From an uncultured Prevotellaceae bacterium (GTDB lineage: Bacteria > Bacteroidota > Bacteroidia > Bacteroidales > Bacteroidaceae): DNA of 52,274 nucleotides. Within the stretch, counting starts at the first letter, position 1. Each line of letters opens with the position of its first letter. The DNA is taken from contig CACZVE010000009.1 of NCBI GenBank assembly GCA_902784565.1, forward strand, positions 1 to 52,274, written 5' to 3'. The notes beneath the pieces are model-generated. The model saw only the letters and a list, made by a program, of their open reading frames with translations, ran no database searches and was not told the DNA's origin. The position numbers were made by a program, and so were the translations under genes. Of this stretch, positions 16,735 to 26,108 are shown in pieces.

Positions 16735-19398
16735 ATGACAGCAAACGAGATTCGCGACTCATTCAAGAAGTTCTTCGAGTCGAAACAGCACGCCATCGTG
16801 CCCTCAGCCCCGATGGTCATCAAGGATGATCCCACACTGATGTTTACCAACGCTGGTATGAACCAGTGGAAGGATATTATATTAGGTACACGCGACCCGG
16901 AGCCGCGCCGTCGTGCCGATACCCAGAAGTGTCTCCGCGTGAGCGGTAAGCATAACGATCTGGAAGAGGTGGGTCACGATACCTATCACCATACGATGTT
17001 CGAGATGCTCGGCAACTGGTCGTTTGGCGACTATTTCAAGGAGGGTGCCATCGATATGGCGTGGGAATATCTGGTGGATGTGTTGAAACTGGATCCAGAG
17101 AATCTGTATGTGACCGTCTTTGAGGGTTCGCCTGAGGAAAACATCCCTCGCGACGATGAGGCTGCCAGATACTGGGCCAAGCATGTGCCTGAGGATCATA
17201 TCATCAACGGCAACAAGCACGACAATTTCTGGGAGATGGGCGATACGGGTCCCTGTGGCCCCTGCTCCGAGATCCACGTGGACTCTCGTACCCCCGAACA
17301 GCGTGCCGCTAGTGGCAAGAGTGGTCGAGAACTGGTGAACCAGGACGATCCGCAGGTGATAGAGATATGGAACCTCGTGTTTATGCAGTTCAACCGCAAG
17401 GCAGACGGCTCATTGGAAAAGCTTTCTATGAACGTCATTGATACGGGTATGGGTTTCGAGCGCCTTGTCCGTATGTTGCAGGGCAAGCACTCGAACTATG
17501 ATACGGATATCTTCCAGCCGATCATCAAGGCTGAACAGCAGATTACGGGACTGAAATACTTTACTTTCGAGGAAGAAAGCGTTAATCCTATCAGCAAGGA
17601 ACAGGATGAGATCAACGTGGCCATGCGTGTCTGCGCTGACCATCTGAGAGCCGTGAGTTTCTCGATTGCTGACGGACAACTCCCCTCGAATGCGAAGGCA
17701 GGCTATGTCATCCGTCGTATCTTGCGTCGAGCCGTACGTTATGCTTATACCTTCCTCGAACAGAAGGACGGCTTCCTGCATAAACTCGTGCCTACGCTTG
17801 TGGCAGAGATGGGTGATGCCTTCCCAGAGTTGAAGGCTCAGCAGCAACTGATTACCAAGGTGATTAAAGAAGAGGAAGAGTCGTTCCTGCGTACGCTCGA
17901 TAAGGGTATCGGTATGCTCAGTGATGCCATGGATCAGTTGAAGGCTGAGGGTAAGACGGAACTTGATGGTGTGGAGGCTTTCCGCCTCTTCGATACCTAT
18001 GGATTCCCCCTCGATTTGACTGAGTTGATCTGTCGTGAGAACGGTTTTACCGTCAATGAAGCACAGTTCAATGTAGAGATGCAGAAGCAGAAGGAGCGTG
18101 CCCGCAATGCCGCTGCCGTCGAGAACTCCGACTGGACGGAACTCGCTGCAGGCGAACAGCAGTTCGTCGGCTATGACTATACCGAATATGAGTGTCATAT
18201 CCTCCGTTACCGCAAGGTGACGCAGAAGAAGAATGAGTTCTATGAGGTGGTGCTCGATTACACCCCGTTCTATGGTGAGATGGGCGGACAGGTCGGTGAT
18301 TGTGGCGTGCTTGTCAACGAGGCTGAGACCATTGAGATCATTGATTCCAAGCGAGAGAACAACCAGACGGTACACATTGTGAAGCAGTTGCCGAAGGATC
18401 CTACGGCTCAGTTTATGGCCTGTGTGGATACCGATAAGCGTGATGCCTCTGCTGCCAACCATACCGCTACCCACCTGCTCGACTATGCCTTGAAACAGGT
18501 GCTTGGTGATCATGTGGAACAGAAGGGCTCCTTTGTCTCTCCTGACACCTTGCGCTTTGACTTCTCCCACTTTGAGAAAGTCAATGACGAACAGATCCGT
18601 GAGGTGGAGCGTATGGTGAACGATATGATCCGTCAGGATATCCCCCTCGATGAGCATCGTGATGTACCTTTCGAGGAAGCCAAGAAACTTGGTGCCATTG
18701 CCCTCTTTGGTGAGAAGTACGGTGATAAGGTACGTGTGGTGCGTTTCGGCCCTTCGTGCGAGTTCTGTGGTGGTATCCACGCCAAGGCTACGGGTAAGAT
18801 CGGTTTCTTCAAGATTATTGCCGAGAGCAGTGTGGCTGCCGGTATCCGTCGTATCGAGGCCAAGACAGGTAAGGAATGCGAGGAGTTGCTCTACAAGACC
18901 GAGGATATGTTGAAGGTGGTTAGGAACTTCTTCAATAATGCCAAGGATCTGCAGGGAGTGATTGCCAAATATATCGAGGAGCACGACTCCATGAAGAAAG
19001 ATATCGAACAGTTCCAGGCCCAGCGCGTACAGGAACTGGCCAAGAAATTGGTCGAAAAGGGATGTATCGTAAATGGTGTGAAAGTCATTACTTCATCCAA
19101 ACTGCCGATAGCCCCCGATGCTGCTAAGGATCTTGTGTTCAAGATTCGCGAATTGTGCTCTGAGAGTATGCTATGTGCCATCGGTTCAGTTTATGGCGAG
19201 AAGCCTATGCTGAACGTGATGATCAGCGATGATCTGGTAAAGGATAACGGTCTGAATGCCGGACAGATTGTCCGCGAGGCTGCCAAACTGATGCAGGGCG
19301 GTGGCGGTGGACAGCCCCACTTTGCCAGTGCCGGTGGTAAGAATCCAGACGGTCTCTCTGCAGCCGTAGATAAAGTGGTAGAACTCGCCAACCTTTAA
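16735..19398 (+). CDS. alaS: Alanyl-tRNA synthetase
   Basis: An 887-residue class II synthetase that charges tRNA-Ala with alanine. The catalytic core starts at residue 1 with [26 protein letters not shown] and [18 protein letters not shown]. The editing domain has the zinc-binding set His576/His580 (HTATH) with Cys675, Cys678 and His682 (CEFCGGIH). The C-terminal part (about 720-887) is helical and ends with the Gly-rich [18 protein letters not shown]1-like motif. The length is standard. It has its own promoter and ends at a bidirectional terminator. Confidence 0.97.
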   Translation: MTANEIRDSFKKFFESKQHAIVPSAPMVIKDDPTLMFTNAGMNQWKDIILGTRDPEPRRRADTQKCLRVSGKHNDLEEVGHDTYHHTMFEMLGNWSFGDYFKEGAIDMAWEYLVDVLKLDPENLYVTVFEGSPEENIPRDDEAARYWAKHVPEDHIINGNKHDNFWEMGDTGPCGPCSEIHVDSRTPEQRAASGKSGRELVNQDDPQVIEIWNLVFMQFNRKADGSLEKLSMNVIDTGMGFERLVRMLQGKHSNYDTDIFQPIIKAEQQITGLKYFTFEEESVNPISKEQDEINVAMRVCADHLRAVSFSIADGQLPSNAKAGYVIRRILRRAVRYAYTFLEQKDGFLHKLVPTLVAEMGDAFPELKAQQQLITKVIKEEEESFLRTLDKGIGMLSDAMDQLKAEGKTELDGVEAFRLFDTYGFPLDLTELICRENGFTVNEAQFNVEMQKQKERARNAAAVENSDWTELAAGEQQFVGYDYTEYECHILRYRKVTQKKNEFYEVVLDYTPFYGEMGGQVGDCGVLVNEAETIEIIDSKRENNQTVHIVKQLPKDPTAQFMACVDTDKRDASAANHTATHLLDYALKQVLGDHVEQKGSFVSPDTLRFDFSHFEKVNDEQIREVERMVNDMIRQDIPLDEHRDVPFEEAKKLGAIALFGEKYGDKVRVVRFGPSCEFCGGIHAKATGKIGFFKIIAESSVAAGIRRIEAKTGKECEELLYKTEDMLKVVRNFFNNAKDLQGVIAKYIEEHDSMKKDIEQFQAQRVQELAKKLVEKGCIVNGVKVITSSKLPIAPDAAKDLVFKIRELCSESMLCAIGSVYGEKPMLNVMISDDLVKDNGLNAGQIVREAAKLMQGGGGGQPHFASAGGKNPDGLSAAVDKVVELANL

Positions 19399-19400
19399 AT

Positions 19401-19429
19401 AAATTGCCTCGCTATCGGCGAGGCAATTT
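19401..19429. terminator. Bidirectional terminator between alaS and the TonB receptor
   Basis: A perfect 12-bp stem (AAATTGCCTCGC and complement) with a 5-base loop. It lies three bases from the alaS stop and three from the stop of the convergent gene. Confidence 0.85.
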
Positions 19430-19431
19430 CA

Positions 19432-21519
19432 TTATAGTTGTATTGGTATGATGACCTTGAACACGACATTGCGCCCCATGTTGTAGACACCCTGTCGTCC
19501 AGTCGCATTATTGACATCACAATACTTGAGTCGACTCAGATGATTCTGGTAGGCCTTGTTAAGCAGATTGTCGGCAGTGACATATAGTTCTGCCACTTTC
19601 TTGTGATGGATATTGACATCTGTGCCTGCTGAGAGACTCAGCAATGCATAGCCAGGTGTACGGGTCTCCGTATCGTCCACCTTGTAGTAATGATTCTGTG
19701 CCAGGTTGCAGTCCAGACCTATTGCCACGAAGGCATTGTTAAGGGTGGTGTGCCCATGGTGGGTTATCTCGTATTTCAGTTCCGATGTCCAGCGCGGTGC
19801 CGGTGTCATCGGGAGATATTTGGCGTCAGCCTCGGCATGCAACTGTTGGGCATCCACATACGAGAAGGTGTTCTGGAAATGCACCCTGTGGATGGGGTGG
19901 AGGTCGAAGCCTGCCTCAAAGCCCAACAGTCGCGCATCCCCCTGTGTGTACTGATACGTGCGGAACCCCTCTTCCATGATCTGGTCGATGCGCTTGGCGA
20001 AGATGTAGTTCTCGATGCGGTTGGCGAAAAGAGCCGCCTGTACGGAAATGTATTCCGACGAGAAGTCAATCCCGAGATCTGCCTGCCAACTGTATTCCGG
20101 TTTCAGGTCTGGATTTCCCATCTCATAGCGCAACGTCCCTTCGTGGACACCGTCAGATCCCAACTCACTCATGTTCGGTGCCCGGAAACCGCGTGCCATA
20201 TTCAGACGGATATTAGTATGCTGACAGACGTTCCACACGGCACCGACGCTACCGGAGATACCTCCGAAGTTACGGGAATGGAAGTCGATATGACGGTGGT
20301 CGTAGCGCAGTCCGCCGTTCAACGTCAGGTTGTCCAGTGTCTTGCTGACGGTGGCATAACCGCCGATGTCAAAGAGTCTGTATTCTGGTATCAGTGCCTC
20401 CTCGCCCAGATTCAACGATTGTTGCCACATGCCGTTCACACCGCCGGCCATCTTCCAACCGTTCCATTCCTGTGAGAGGTAGCGCACATCATAGGTCAGC
20501 GTGTGGAGTTTGAAGTACAGTTCGTATTCATCCTCACTCTCCTCGAACTCCCGACGCTGGTTTTGTTGGTAGCCGATGATGGCTTTCAACCAGCCTTTCG
20601 ACAAGTTAAAGGAGTTGTCCCAGACAGCCTTGTAATGCTTAATCTGTTGGAAGGGAAGAGATTTCGAGTAAGTCTTGACATTGTCCGAGACGCATTCCAA
20701 CTCGCCTGTAACCTCATCGCGCTCGCCCTCTACGATGCAGGGTGTCTGGTGGAAGATCGTCCCTGTCAGATGCGAGTGTCCCCACCGTTCGTTCATGCCA
20801 ATCATCAGTCGGGCGGCGCGTTCCTTGAACTGTGATCCCGGCACATAGCCGTCATACTTGTTTTTATAGGCATGTGCCATCTTGTCTGTGAAACGCGCAT
20901 CCCAGACGAATGCCTTCTGATGACCGGCGAAGTTCAGGGAGTAGTCAAAGAGACCGTTGTTTGTCTGATATTCTGTACTGACAGTCGCCTTCATCTCGCC
21001 TTCTGGCAGGATGGGGGCGCCGTGCAGGATGAGCACACCCGCCATGGCGTCGCTGCCGTACATCAGACTGGCAGGACCCTTGAGAATCTCCACAGAATTC
21101 ACGTTCTGTGGGTCTATCTCTATGCCGTGCTCGTCGCCCCATTGCTGGCCTTCCTGTCGGATGCCCTCGTTCATCACGATGATCCGGTTATAGCCGAGTC
21201 CTCGGATGATAGGTTTCGAGATACCGCTGCCGGTAGTGATCTGTGCGATTCCAGGTTGTTTGGCAATGGCGTCGATGATATTTGTGGAGGTCGTCTGTCG
21301 CAGTTCCTTACCCGATATGATGGAGATGGGAGCCGTGGAATTCTTCATCTTCGTATCGCCCGTGACACCCGTCACCACCAGGTCGTTCAGTTTCAGATGT
21401 TTGTAGAATACATCGGTGGAGTCATTCGGGTGTACGTGGTTATGGTATTTGTGTTCGTTTTGTGCTGTCACTGTCATGCCTATGCACAACAGAGACAGGA
21501 TGAAATATAGTTTCTTCAT
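19432..21519 (-). CDS. TonB-dependent outer-membrane receptor, probable metal uptake
   Basis: A 695-residue TonB-dependent receptor. A signal peptide (MKKLYFILSLLCIGMTVTAQ) is followed by a His-rich stretch (NEHKYHNHVHPND), a plug domain (about 45-160: APISIISGKEL, IRGLGYNRIIVMNEGIRQEGQQWG, SVEILKGPASLMYGSDAMAGV) and a barrel ending in FKVIIPIQL. It has no N-terminal carboxypeptidase-like domain and no SusD partner, so it is not a glycan SusC. The His-rich start and the His/Cys-rich protein encoded 48 bases upstream suggest a divalent metal or metallophore substrate; this is inference. It is the second gene of a two-gene unit. Confidence 0.85.
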   Translation of the reverse strand: MKKLYFILSLLCIGMTVTAQNEHKYHNHVHPNDSTDVFYKHLKLNDLVVTGVTGDTKMKNSTAPISIISGKELRQTTSTNIIDAIAKQPGIAQITTGSGISKPIIRGLGYNRIIVMNEGIRQEGQQWGDEHGIEIDPQNVNSVEILKGPASLMYGSDAMAGVLILHGAPILPEGEMKATVSTEYQTNNGLFDYSLNFAGHQKAFVWDARFTDKMAHAYKNKYDGYVPGSQFKERAARLMIGMNERWGHSHLTGTIFHQTPCIVEGERDEVTGELECVSDNVKTYSKSLPFQQIKHYKAVWDNSFNLSKGWLKAIIGYQQNQRREFEESEDEYELYFKLHTLTYDVRYLSQEWNGWKMAGGVNGMWQQSLNLGEEALIPEYRLFDIGGYATVSKTLDNLTLNGGLRYDHRHIDFHSRNFGGISGSVGAVWNVCQHTNIRLNMARGFRAPNMSELGSDGVHEGTLRYEMGNPDLKPEYSWQADLGIDFSSEYISVQAALFANRIENYIFAKRIDQIMEEGFRTYQYTQGDARLLGFEAGFDLHPIHRVHFQNTFSYVDAQQLHAEADAKYLPMTPAPRWTSELKYEITHHGHTTLNNAFVAIGLDCNLAQNHYYKVDDTETRTPGYALLSLSAGTDVNIHHKKVAELYVTADNLLNKAYQNHLSRLKYCDVNNATGRQGVYNMGRNVVFKVIIPIQL

Positions 21520-21567
21520 TCTGTTTATTCTGATTAATAATTAATGATGTGATAAAACTCCTTAGTC

Positions 21568-21918
21568 TTACAGAATGAAGGGAGGTGCCCGGGTGGGCTT
21601 GTACAGGCTCGCATCGCAACAAGTGAAGTCGATGTTGCCATGAATTGATAGAATAGTGAGACATGTTGGAACAGTAACCTGCAGTGTTACTGCTGGGGTG
21701 TAGATGAGACTGAGAAAATTGCATAGTACGCAATCGTCAAAATGCTCGTCAGCAGTTGTGAAGTGCCCAGAATGGTGGATGTGATGTGTACAGTCTACAC
21801 AATCGGCAGCAGGATCTACTATCGGCTGGTGATGGTGCAAACCGGAAAGTATTATCATCGATACAAATACCGATAATAAAAACCACGCTGACGCTATCCT
21901 TTTTCTCTGTTTCATCAT
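21568..21918 (-). CDS. Small His/Cys-rich exported or membrane protein (DUF2946-like)
   Basis: A 116-residue protein with one hydrophobic N-terminal segment (about 10-26) followed by a dense metal-ligand region: HHH (28-30), DCVDC (39-43), THHIHHSGH (44-52), HF and DDCVLCNF (59-68), a second hydrophobic stretch and an end RAPPFIL. The pattern resembles DUF2946-type proteins, often found next to metal or TonB genes; the match is by eye. It precedes the TonB receptor on the same strand. Start ATG is at 21918 or 21915, only a few bases after the expected transcription start. Possibly a metal chaperone or sensor. Confidence 0.65.
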   Translation of the reverse strand: MMKQRKRIASAWFLLSVFVSMIILSGLHHHQPIVDPAADCVDCTHHIHHSGHFTTADEHFDDCVLCNFLSLIYTPAVTLQVTVPTCLTILSIHGNIDFTCCDASLYKPTRAPPFIL

Positions 21919-21928
21919 TTTTCGGGTG

Positions 21929-21936
21929 CAAAGTTA
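21929..21936 (-). promoter_or_regulatory. -7 box of the His/Cys-rich protein and TonB receptor unit
   Basis: TAACTTTG on the minus strand, ten bases before the first ATG. Transcription would begin within a few bases of the start codon. No consensus -33 is visible at the right distance. It is divergent to, and 22 bases from, the regulator gene's box. Confidence 0.55.
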
Positions 21937-21958
21937 TACATTATTCCAAAATAATTAT

Positions 21959-21966
21959 TATCTTTG
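21959..21966 (+). promoter_or_regulatory. -7 box of the MerR-type regulator gene
   Basis: TATCTTTG fits TAnnTTTG and lies 18 bases before the chosen ATG. The gene's 5' leader would be only about 12 bases. The two divergent boxes at 21929-21936 and 21959-21966 share one short AT-rich control region. Confidence 0.55.
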
Positions 21967-21984
21967 CAGCAAAATAATGTGAAT

Positions 21985-22335
21985 ATGGCACTGAATCTGA
22001 ACAAAAACCTCAAATTGTATTACAACATCAGCGAAGTCGCTAAGATGTTTGGCTTGAATGAGAGTACGCTTCGTTACTGGGAGCAGGAGTTTCCGTATCT
22101 GAAGCCGAAGACGAGTGGCCCTGCCAAGATCCGTCAGTATCAGGAAAAGGATATTGAACAGATTCGTGTGATTCACAATCTTGTCAAGGTACGTGGTTTC
22201 AAACTTGCTGCCGCCAAGAAGATTCTGAGTCAGAATCGCAAAGGCGCCGACAAGAGGACCGATGTTCTCAATACTCTTATCGGCGTGCGTACCGAATTGC
22301 AAGCCTTAAAGAAGCAACTCGACTTCCTGCAGTAG
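21985..22335 (+). CDS. MerR family transcriptional regulator
   Basis: A 116-residue DNA-binding protein. The winged helix-turn-helix is typical of MerR: YYNISEVAKMFGLNESTLRYWEQEFPYL (about residues 14-41), then KIRQYQEKDIEQIRVIHNLVKVRGFKLAAAKKIL. A short helical C-terminus (TELQALKKQLDFLQ) probably dimerises. No C-terminal effector domain or metal-binding cysteines are present, so it is not a classic metal MerR despite its metal-type divergent neighbours. I use the ATG at 21985; a TTG at 21964 lies in the promoter box. Confidence 0.85.
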   Translation: MALNLNKNLKLYYNISEVAKMFGLNESTLRYWEQEFPYLKPKTSGPAKIRQYQEKDIEQIRVIHNLVKVRGFKLAAAKKILSQNRKGADKRTDVLNTLIGVRTELQALKKQLDFLQ

Positions 22336-22469
22336 CCTTTGCGCTTAGGTTGCTCTCGACATCCCCTTTGAAGGACTGGGTTTTCACTTTGTGCTGACCC
22401 CGTCTTTCTAAGTCTATTTCGTTGATTGTGTTGTATTTACACCCAAAGTTTTTTAGAAATTTTTGGGTA

Positions 22470-22506
22470 ATTTTCTTGGCGGTTTCAAATAAAATTTGTA
22501 AATTTG
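22470..22506 (+). promoter_or_regulatory. Promoter with GGCGGTTTC element, surface-protein cluster
   Basis: The -33 TTG (22476-22478) and the -7 TAAATTTG (22499-22506) are 20 bases apart. The -33 lies in the 17-base ATTTTCTTGGCGGTTTC (22470-22486), identical to the element before the lipoprotein gene at 11694. An inverted repeat ACCCAAA/TTTGGGT (22441-22447, 22462-22468) just upstream could be an operator. Transcription start would leave a leader of about 105 bases. The rest of the 281-base gap (22336-22440) shows no gene. Confidence 0.75.
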
Positions 22507-22616
22507 CCCCGTCTATTTGTATGCAGAGTGCTAATCTTTTATGCATTTTTGACAGATATCATTTAGTTATTTAAAGTATTTAGTATCTTATTATTATTAA
22601 TTTAAACAATATTCTT

Positions 22617-25600
22617 ATGAAAAAAAGCGTGTTACTATTCGTGCTTTTGCTGGCCAGTGTCGGCATGTGGGCACAAAAGAAGATCATGGTCTACGTTGAA
22701 GATGGTAACGAGCCTGCTCAGTATCAGCTCATGGACTGGACAGAAGCAGACCAATATCCCTTCGGGTACTCTGATGAAGAGGGCATGACAATCACAGTAG
22801 GTGAAGAAGGCTTGGAATATTTCGTTCCAAAGTCTATGGACTACATGACTCCTGAGGCACCTATTCTAGAAGGTGCAACTCTTTTAAAAGATCGCGACTA
22901 CAAAGTTGTTATTACCGCCAAGATTCCTTCAGACGGTTCGATTGAGGTTCATTTGGGTAGTGATATTCGTTGGGTTTCGAATTCTTATGTAGCAGCCAGC
23001 GACAATTTTCAGGAAATATCATTCCTTTACAAATACTATGAACTTCTCTGTGAAGGCAATGGTAAAGTGATTATACGAACCGATGGTTTGATAGGAACCA
23101 CTGTTATTAGTAAAGTGGAGATTTATGATGTCACAGGTGATCGTCCTGTCGAGGATCCCTATCCAACCAATTGGGTCAATATTATCAATAACAGCGACAT
23201 GGAAGGCGATGACGTAAGTTGTTTCTACACCGATCGCGAATACTGCTCCACTATTGTCGAAGGTGCTGGCTATGACGGCACACGTGGTGTTGTAGTGACT
23301 TCAACCAATGAACCTGAAAACGCCTATGATTCACAATTCCACCTCCGTTTGCCGCAGGCTCTGCCCGCAGGTTCATACTATCGCATATCGTTCGACTATA
23401 TGGCCAATAATTATGTGTATGTTCCAACGGAAGCCCATGCTGAGCCAGGTGAATATATCGATTGGGGCTTCTTTAGTGATATTAATTTCACTCCCTATTG
23501 GCAACACTTTGAAACGGAGGGCATTGTAAACAAAAATCAAAGCCTTGAGGATAAGATGTTGCATAGTATCGCTTTTGATCTTGCCAATATCGAAGAACCT
23601 ACCACTTACTATTTCGACAATATCGTCTTCGAGATTGACGAAAGTAAGGTTGTTGACCCCGATTATCCGGAAGTTCAGCCTGGTCCGAAGCCGGAAGAGA
23701 AGCCCGCTGAGCCCATTGCCTATCAATTAATGGACTGGACAGAGGCAGAAGAGTATCCTTTCGACCCTGGTTACGAAGACTTCACCACCTCCATAGGTGA
23801 AGAAGGCCTGGAACTTGCCTGGCCATACGTGAATTCATGGTCTCCTTCTGTGAATATTTTTGACAAGGCAACGCTCATTGCAGGCCACGACTACAAGGTT
23901 GTTATTACCGCCAAGGTGCCTTCTGATGCCAATATAGAAATTGGTATGGGCAAAAGTAATAACATGTGGTGGAATGGTATCAGTGTAACTGGCAGTGAAG
24001 ACTTCCAGGAAATCTCATATAGATTCGATGACTATGGCCAAACGACCAAGAAGGCTAAGATTTATATGGATTATTATAGGATGAAAGAAACTTTTGTCAT
24101 TCAGAAGGTTGAGATATTTGATACAACTACAGATCCTGTTCCTTATCAGTCTAAGGACTGGACAAATTGCACCGAGGATGACTTGTATTGGAGTGAGTTC
24201 ACCGAAGGTTCGGACGAAAGTGTCAAGGCCACTGCTGATGGTATTGAAATAGACAATCCTGAATATTCGCAGGAATATTGGTTGCCTCAGACTAAGGTCA
24301 TGGACGGCATTGTTCTCAAGCGGGATCATCAATACATCATTCGAGTTACCGCAAAGGTTCCTCAGGGTGAACTTTATCTCAGAGTAGGAGACGAAGATCC
24401 AAATAGTAATACGAATACATATCATAAGTATATTGATTATGCCAGCAACGACTTCCGTGATCTCGATTTTGAATTCACTTGGGAAGATTATAGTTGCAAT
24501 GGCGACGGTGTCGTCTTATTCCAGAACGGTTGGACTGTAGGCACCTGCGTTGTCAAGAAGGTGGAAATCTTTGATATGACTATGCTGACTCCTTATGACG
24601 TGATGGCCATGACTGGAAAGATCACGGTGACAGGCTATCAGGAACTCGACTTCCCGAAGGATACAGATCCGGATTTTAAACCTTCGATAGAACTGTCGTA
24701 TGATAACAACAACTGGAATCTCGGTCGTCTGACACTGAATGGCAACCTGTCCGTTATCAGCGACCTCTCGATGTGGTATGACTTTGCAAAAGCAAGTGAC
24801 TATCGTAGATGGTATGAGGACCTGATGAGTTGGGATAACGACCGTCAGTACTTCACCTCATTTATCAACAATGCCGCCACCAGTATTGATGCTGCTACCG
24901 TGACCATCAGACTGATGCCATACAGATGGGAATTCATCACTCTTCCGTTCGACGTCAGAGTGAAGGATATTAAGGGCAGCAACAACGTGCCATTTGTCAT
25001 CCGTAAATACGATGGTCAGAAGCGCGCCGAAGGCCTGCTCGACGAGACATGGGTAGACATGACGGAAGACGACATCCTCCAGGCAGGTGTCGGTTATATC
25101 TGGCAGACGGCTTATAATTACGATGGCGATTATTACAACACCTTCGTTTTGAAGGCAGCCCAGAATGCCAACCTTAACAAGGTGCTGACCAGCGATGACG
25201 TAGAGATGCCTCTTGACGTCCACAAGGGAGACTTAAGTTGGAACCTCGGCTGGAACCTGATAGGTAACCCCTATCCTTCTTACTTCGACAGCCGTGCCAT
25301 GAGTTTCACTGCTCCGTTCACGGTATGGAGTAATTATTATGGTACATATGAGGCCTTCTCGCCCATTGACGATGCCTACATCCTGAATCCTGGACAGGCC
25401 TTCTTCGTTCAGAGTACCGAAGACCAGTCAAGCATCATCTTCCGGAGCGAGGGACGCCAGAGCGATCTGGAAGTTAACTATGACGCTGTCTACGGCAACC
25501 GCGCCCGTCAGGTCACACCATCGGCTGAGCGCAAAGTCGTCAACCTGATTGTCAGCAACGGAGAGTTCGGCGACCGCACTCGTATCGTGATTAATCCGGA

Positions 25601-26063
25601 GGCTTCTCTCAGTTACGAAGCCGACAAGGATGCTAACAAGTTTATGAGTGCTGATGCCAAGGCCATCCAACTCTACTCCATCGAGCAGGGTGTAGCCTAT
25701 GCCATCAACGAACGTCCGCTGTCTACTGGCGAAGTACAACTTGGTATAAACTGCATTGCAAGTGGTACTTACACATTGACCATGCGTACAAGTGCCGACT
25801 GCACAGTGGTGCTGATTGACCGTCTGACCGGTGAGGAGGTCATACTCGACAATATTGAGGGCTATACTTTCCAAAGTGAGACCGGTACATTCGACAACCG
25901 TTTCGTGGTCCGCTTCTCTGCTGGCGACAACGCCACTGGCATACAGACTGTCAACAATGCACGGCCTACAGAGAACACTTACTACGACATGCAGGGTCGC
26001 CGTATCAGCCGTCCTGAGAAGGGCATCTACATCCAGAATGGAAAGAAAGTCATGGTGAAATAA
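22617..26063 (+). CDS. Multi-module secreted surface protein with type IX-like tail
   Basis: A 1148-residue exported protein. After the signal peptide (MKKSVLLFVLLLASVGMWAQ) come three related modules of about 140 residues at roughly 35-175, 368-505 and 509-655. Each starts YQ..DWT, has DYKVVITAKxPSD or its equivalent, and ends in KVEIxDxT; they look like beta-sandwich carbohydrate-binding modules. A different CBM4/9-like module (about 185-345) lies between the first two. About 690-1050 has WEFITLPFDV and GWNLIGNPYPSYFD strands. The tail YYDMQGRRISRPEKGIYIQ...KKVMVK suggests type IX export. It is first in a three-gene set. Family assignments are by eye; the ligand is unknown. Confidence 0.7.
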   Translation: MKKSVLLFVLLLASVGMWAQKKIMVYVEDGNEPAQYQLMDWTEADQYPFGYSDEEGMTITVGEEGLEYFVPKSMDYMTPEAPILEGATLLKDRDYKVVITAKIPSDGSIEVHLGSDIRWVSNSYVAASDNFQEISFLYKYYELLCEGNGKVIIRTDGLIGTTVISKVEIYDVTGDRPVEDPYPTNWVNIINNSDMEGDDVSCFYTDREYCSTIVEGAGYDGTRGVVVTSTNEPENAYDSQFHLRLPQALPAGSYYRISFDYMANNYVYVPTEAHAEPGEYIDWGFFSDINFTPYWQHFETEGIVNKNQSLEDKMLHSIAFDLANIEEPTTYYFDNIVFEIDESKVVDPDYPEVQPGPKPEEKPAEPIAYQLMDWTEAEEYPFDPGYEDFTTSIGEEGLELAWPYVNSWSPSVNIFDKATLIAGHDYKVVITAKVPSDANIEIGMGKSNNMWWNGISVTGSEDFQEISYRFDDYGQTTKKAKIYMDYYRMKETFVIQKVEIFDTTTDPVPYQSKDWTNCTEDDLYWSEFTEGSDESVKATADGIEIDNPEYSQEYWLPQTKVMDGIVLKRDHQYIIRVTAKVPQGELYLRVGDEDPNSNTNTYHKYIDYASNDFRDLDFEFTWEDYSCNGDGVVLFQNGWTVGTCVVKKVEIFDMTMLTPYDVMAMTGKITVTGYQELDFPKDTDPDFKPSIELSYDNNNWNLGRLTLNGNLSVISDLSMWYDFAKASDYRRWYEDLMSWDNDRQYFTSFINNAATSIDAATVTIRLMPYRWEFITLPFDVRVKDIKGSNNVPFVIRKYDGQKRAEGLLDETWVDMTEDDILQAGVGYIWQTAYNYDGDYYNTFVLKAAQNANLNKVLTSDDVEMPLDVHKGDLSWNLGWNLIGNPYPSYFDSRAMSFTAPFTVWSNYYGTYEAFSPIDDAYILNPGQAFFVQSTEDQSSIIFRSEGRQSDLEVNYDAVYGNRARQVTPSAERKVVNLIVSNGEFGDRTRIVINPEASLSYEADKDANKFMSADAKAIQLYSIEQGVAYAINERPLSTGEVQLGINCIASGTYTLTMRTSADCTVVLIDRLTGEEVILDNIEGYTFQSETGTFDNRFVVRFSAGDNATGIQTVNNARPTENTYYDMQGRRISRPEKGIYIQNGKKVMVK

Positions 26064-26108
26064 AATGTGATAGTGGAATAACTTGAATAACCTTTAAAGT
26101 GATTCATT

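Noticed and set aside
17268-17284. GTCCACGTGGAT-like palindrome in alaS as a possible protein site
   Set aside because: It is within conserved alaS codons (EIHVDS) and differs from parS at the flanks.
17410-18984. A long open frame antisense to alaS (about 524 codons)
   Set aside because: It lies wholly inside alaS, whose motifs are complete. The antisense frame has no recognisable domain and follows from alaS codon bias.
19432-21519. TonB receptor as SusC of a polysaccharide locus
   Set aside because: There is no SusD, no N-terminal carboxypeptidase-like extension and no glycan enzyme nearby, and the length is short for SusC.
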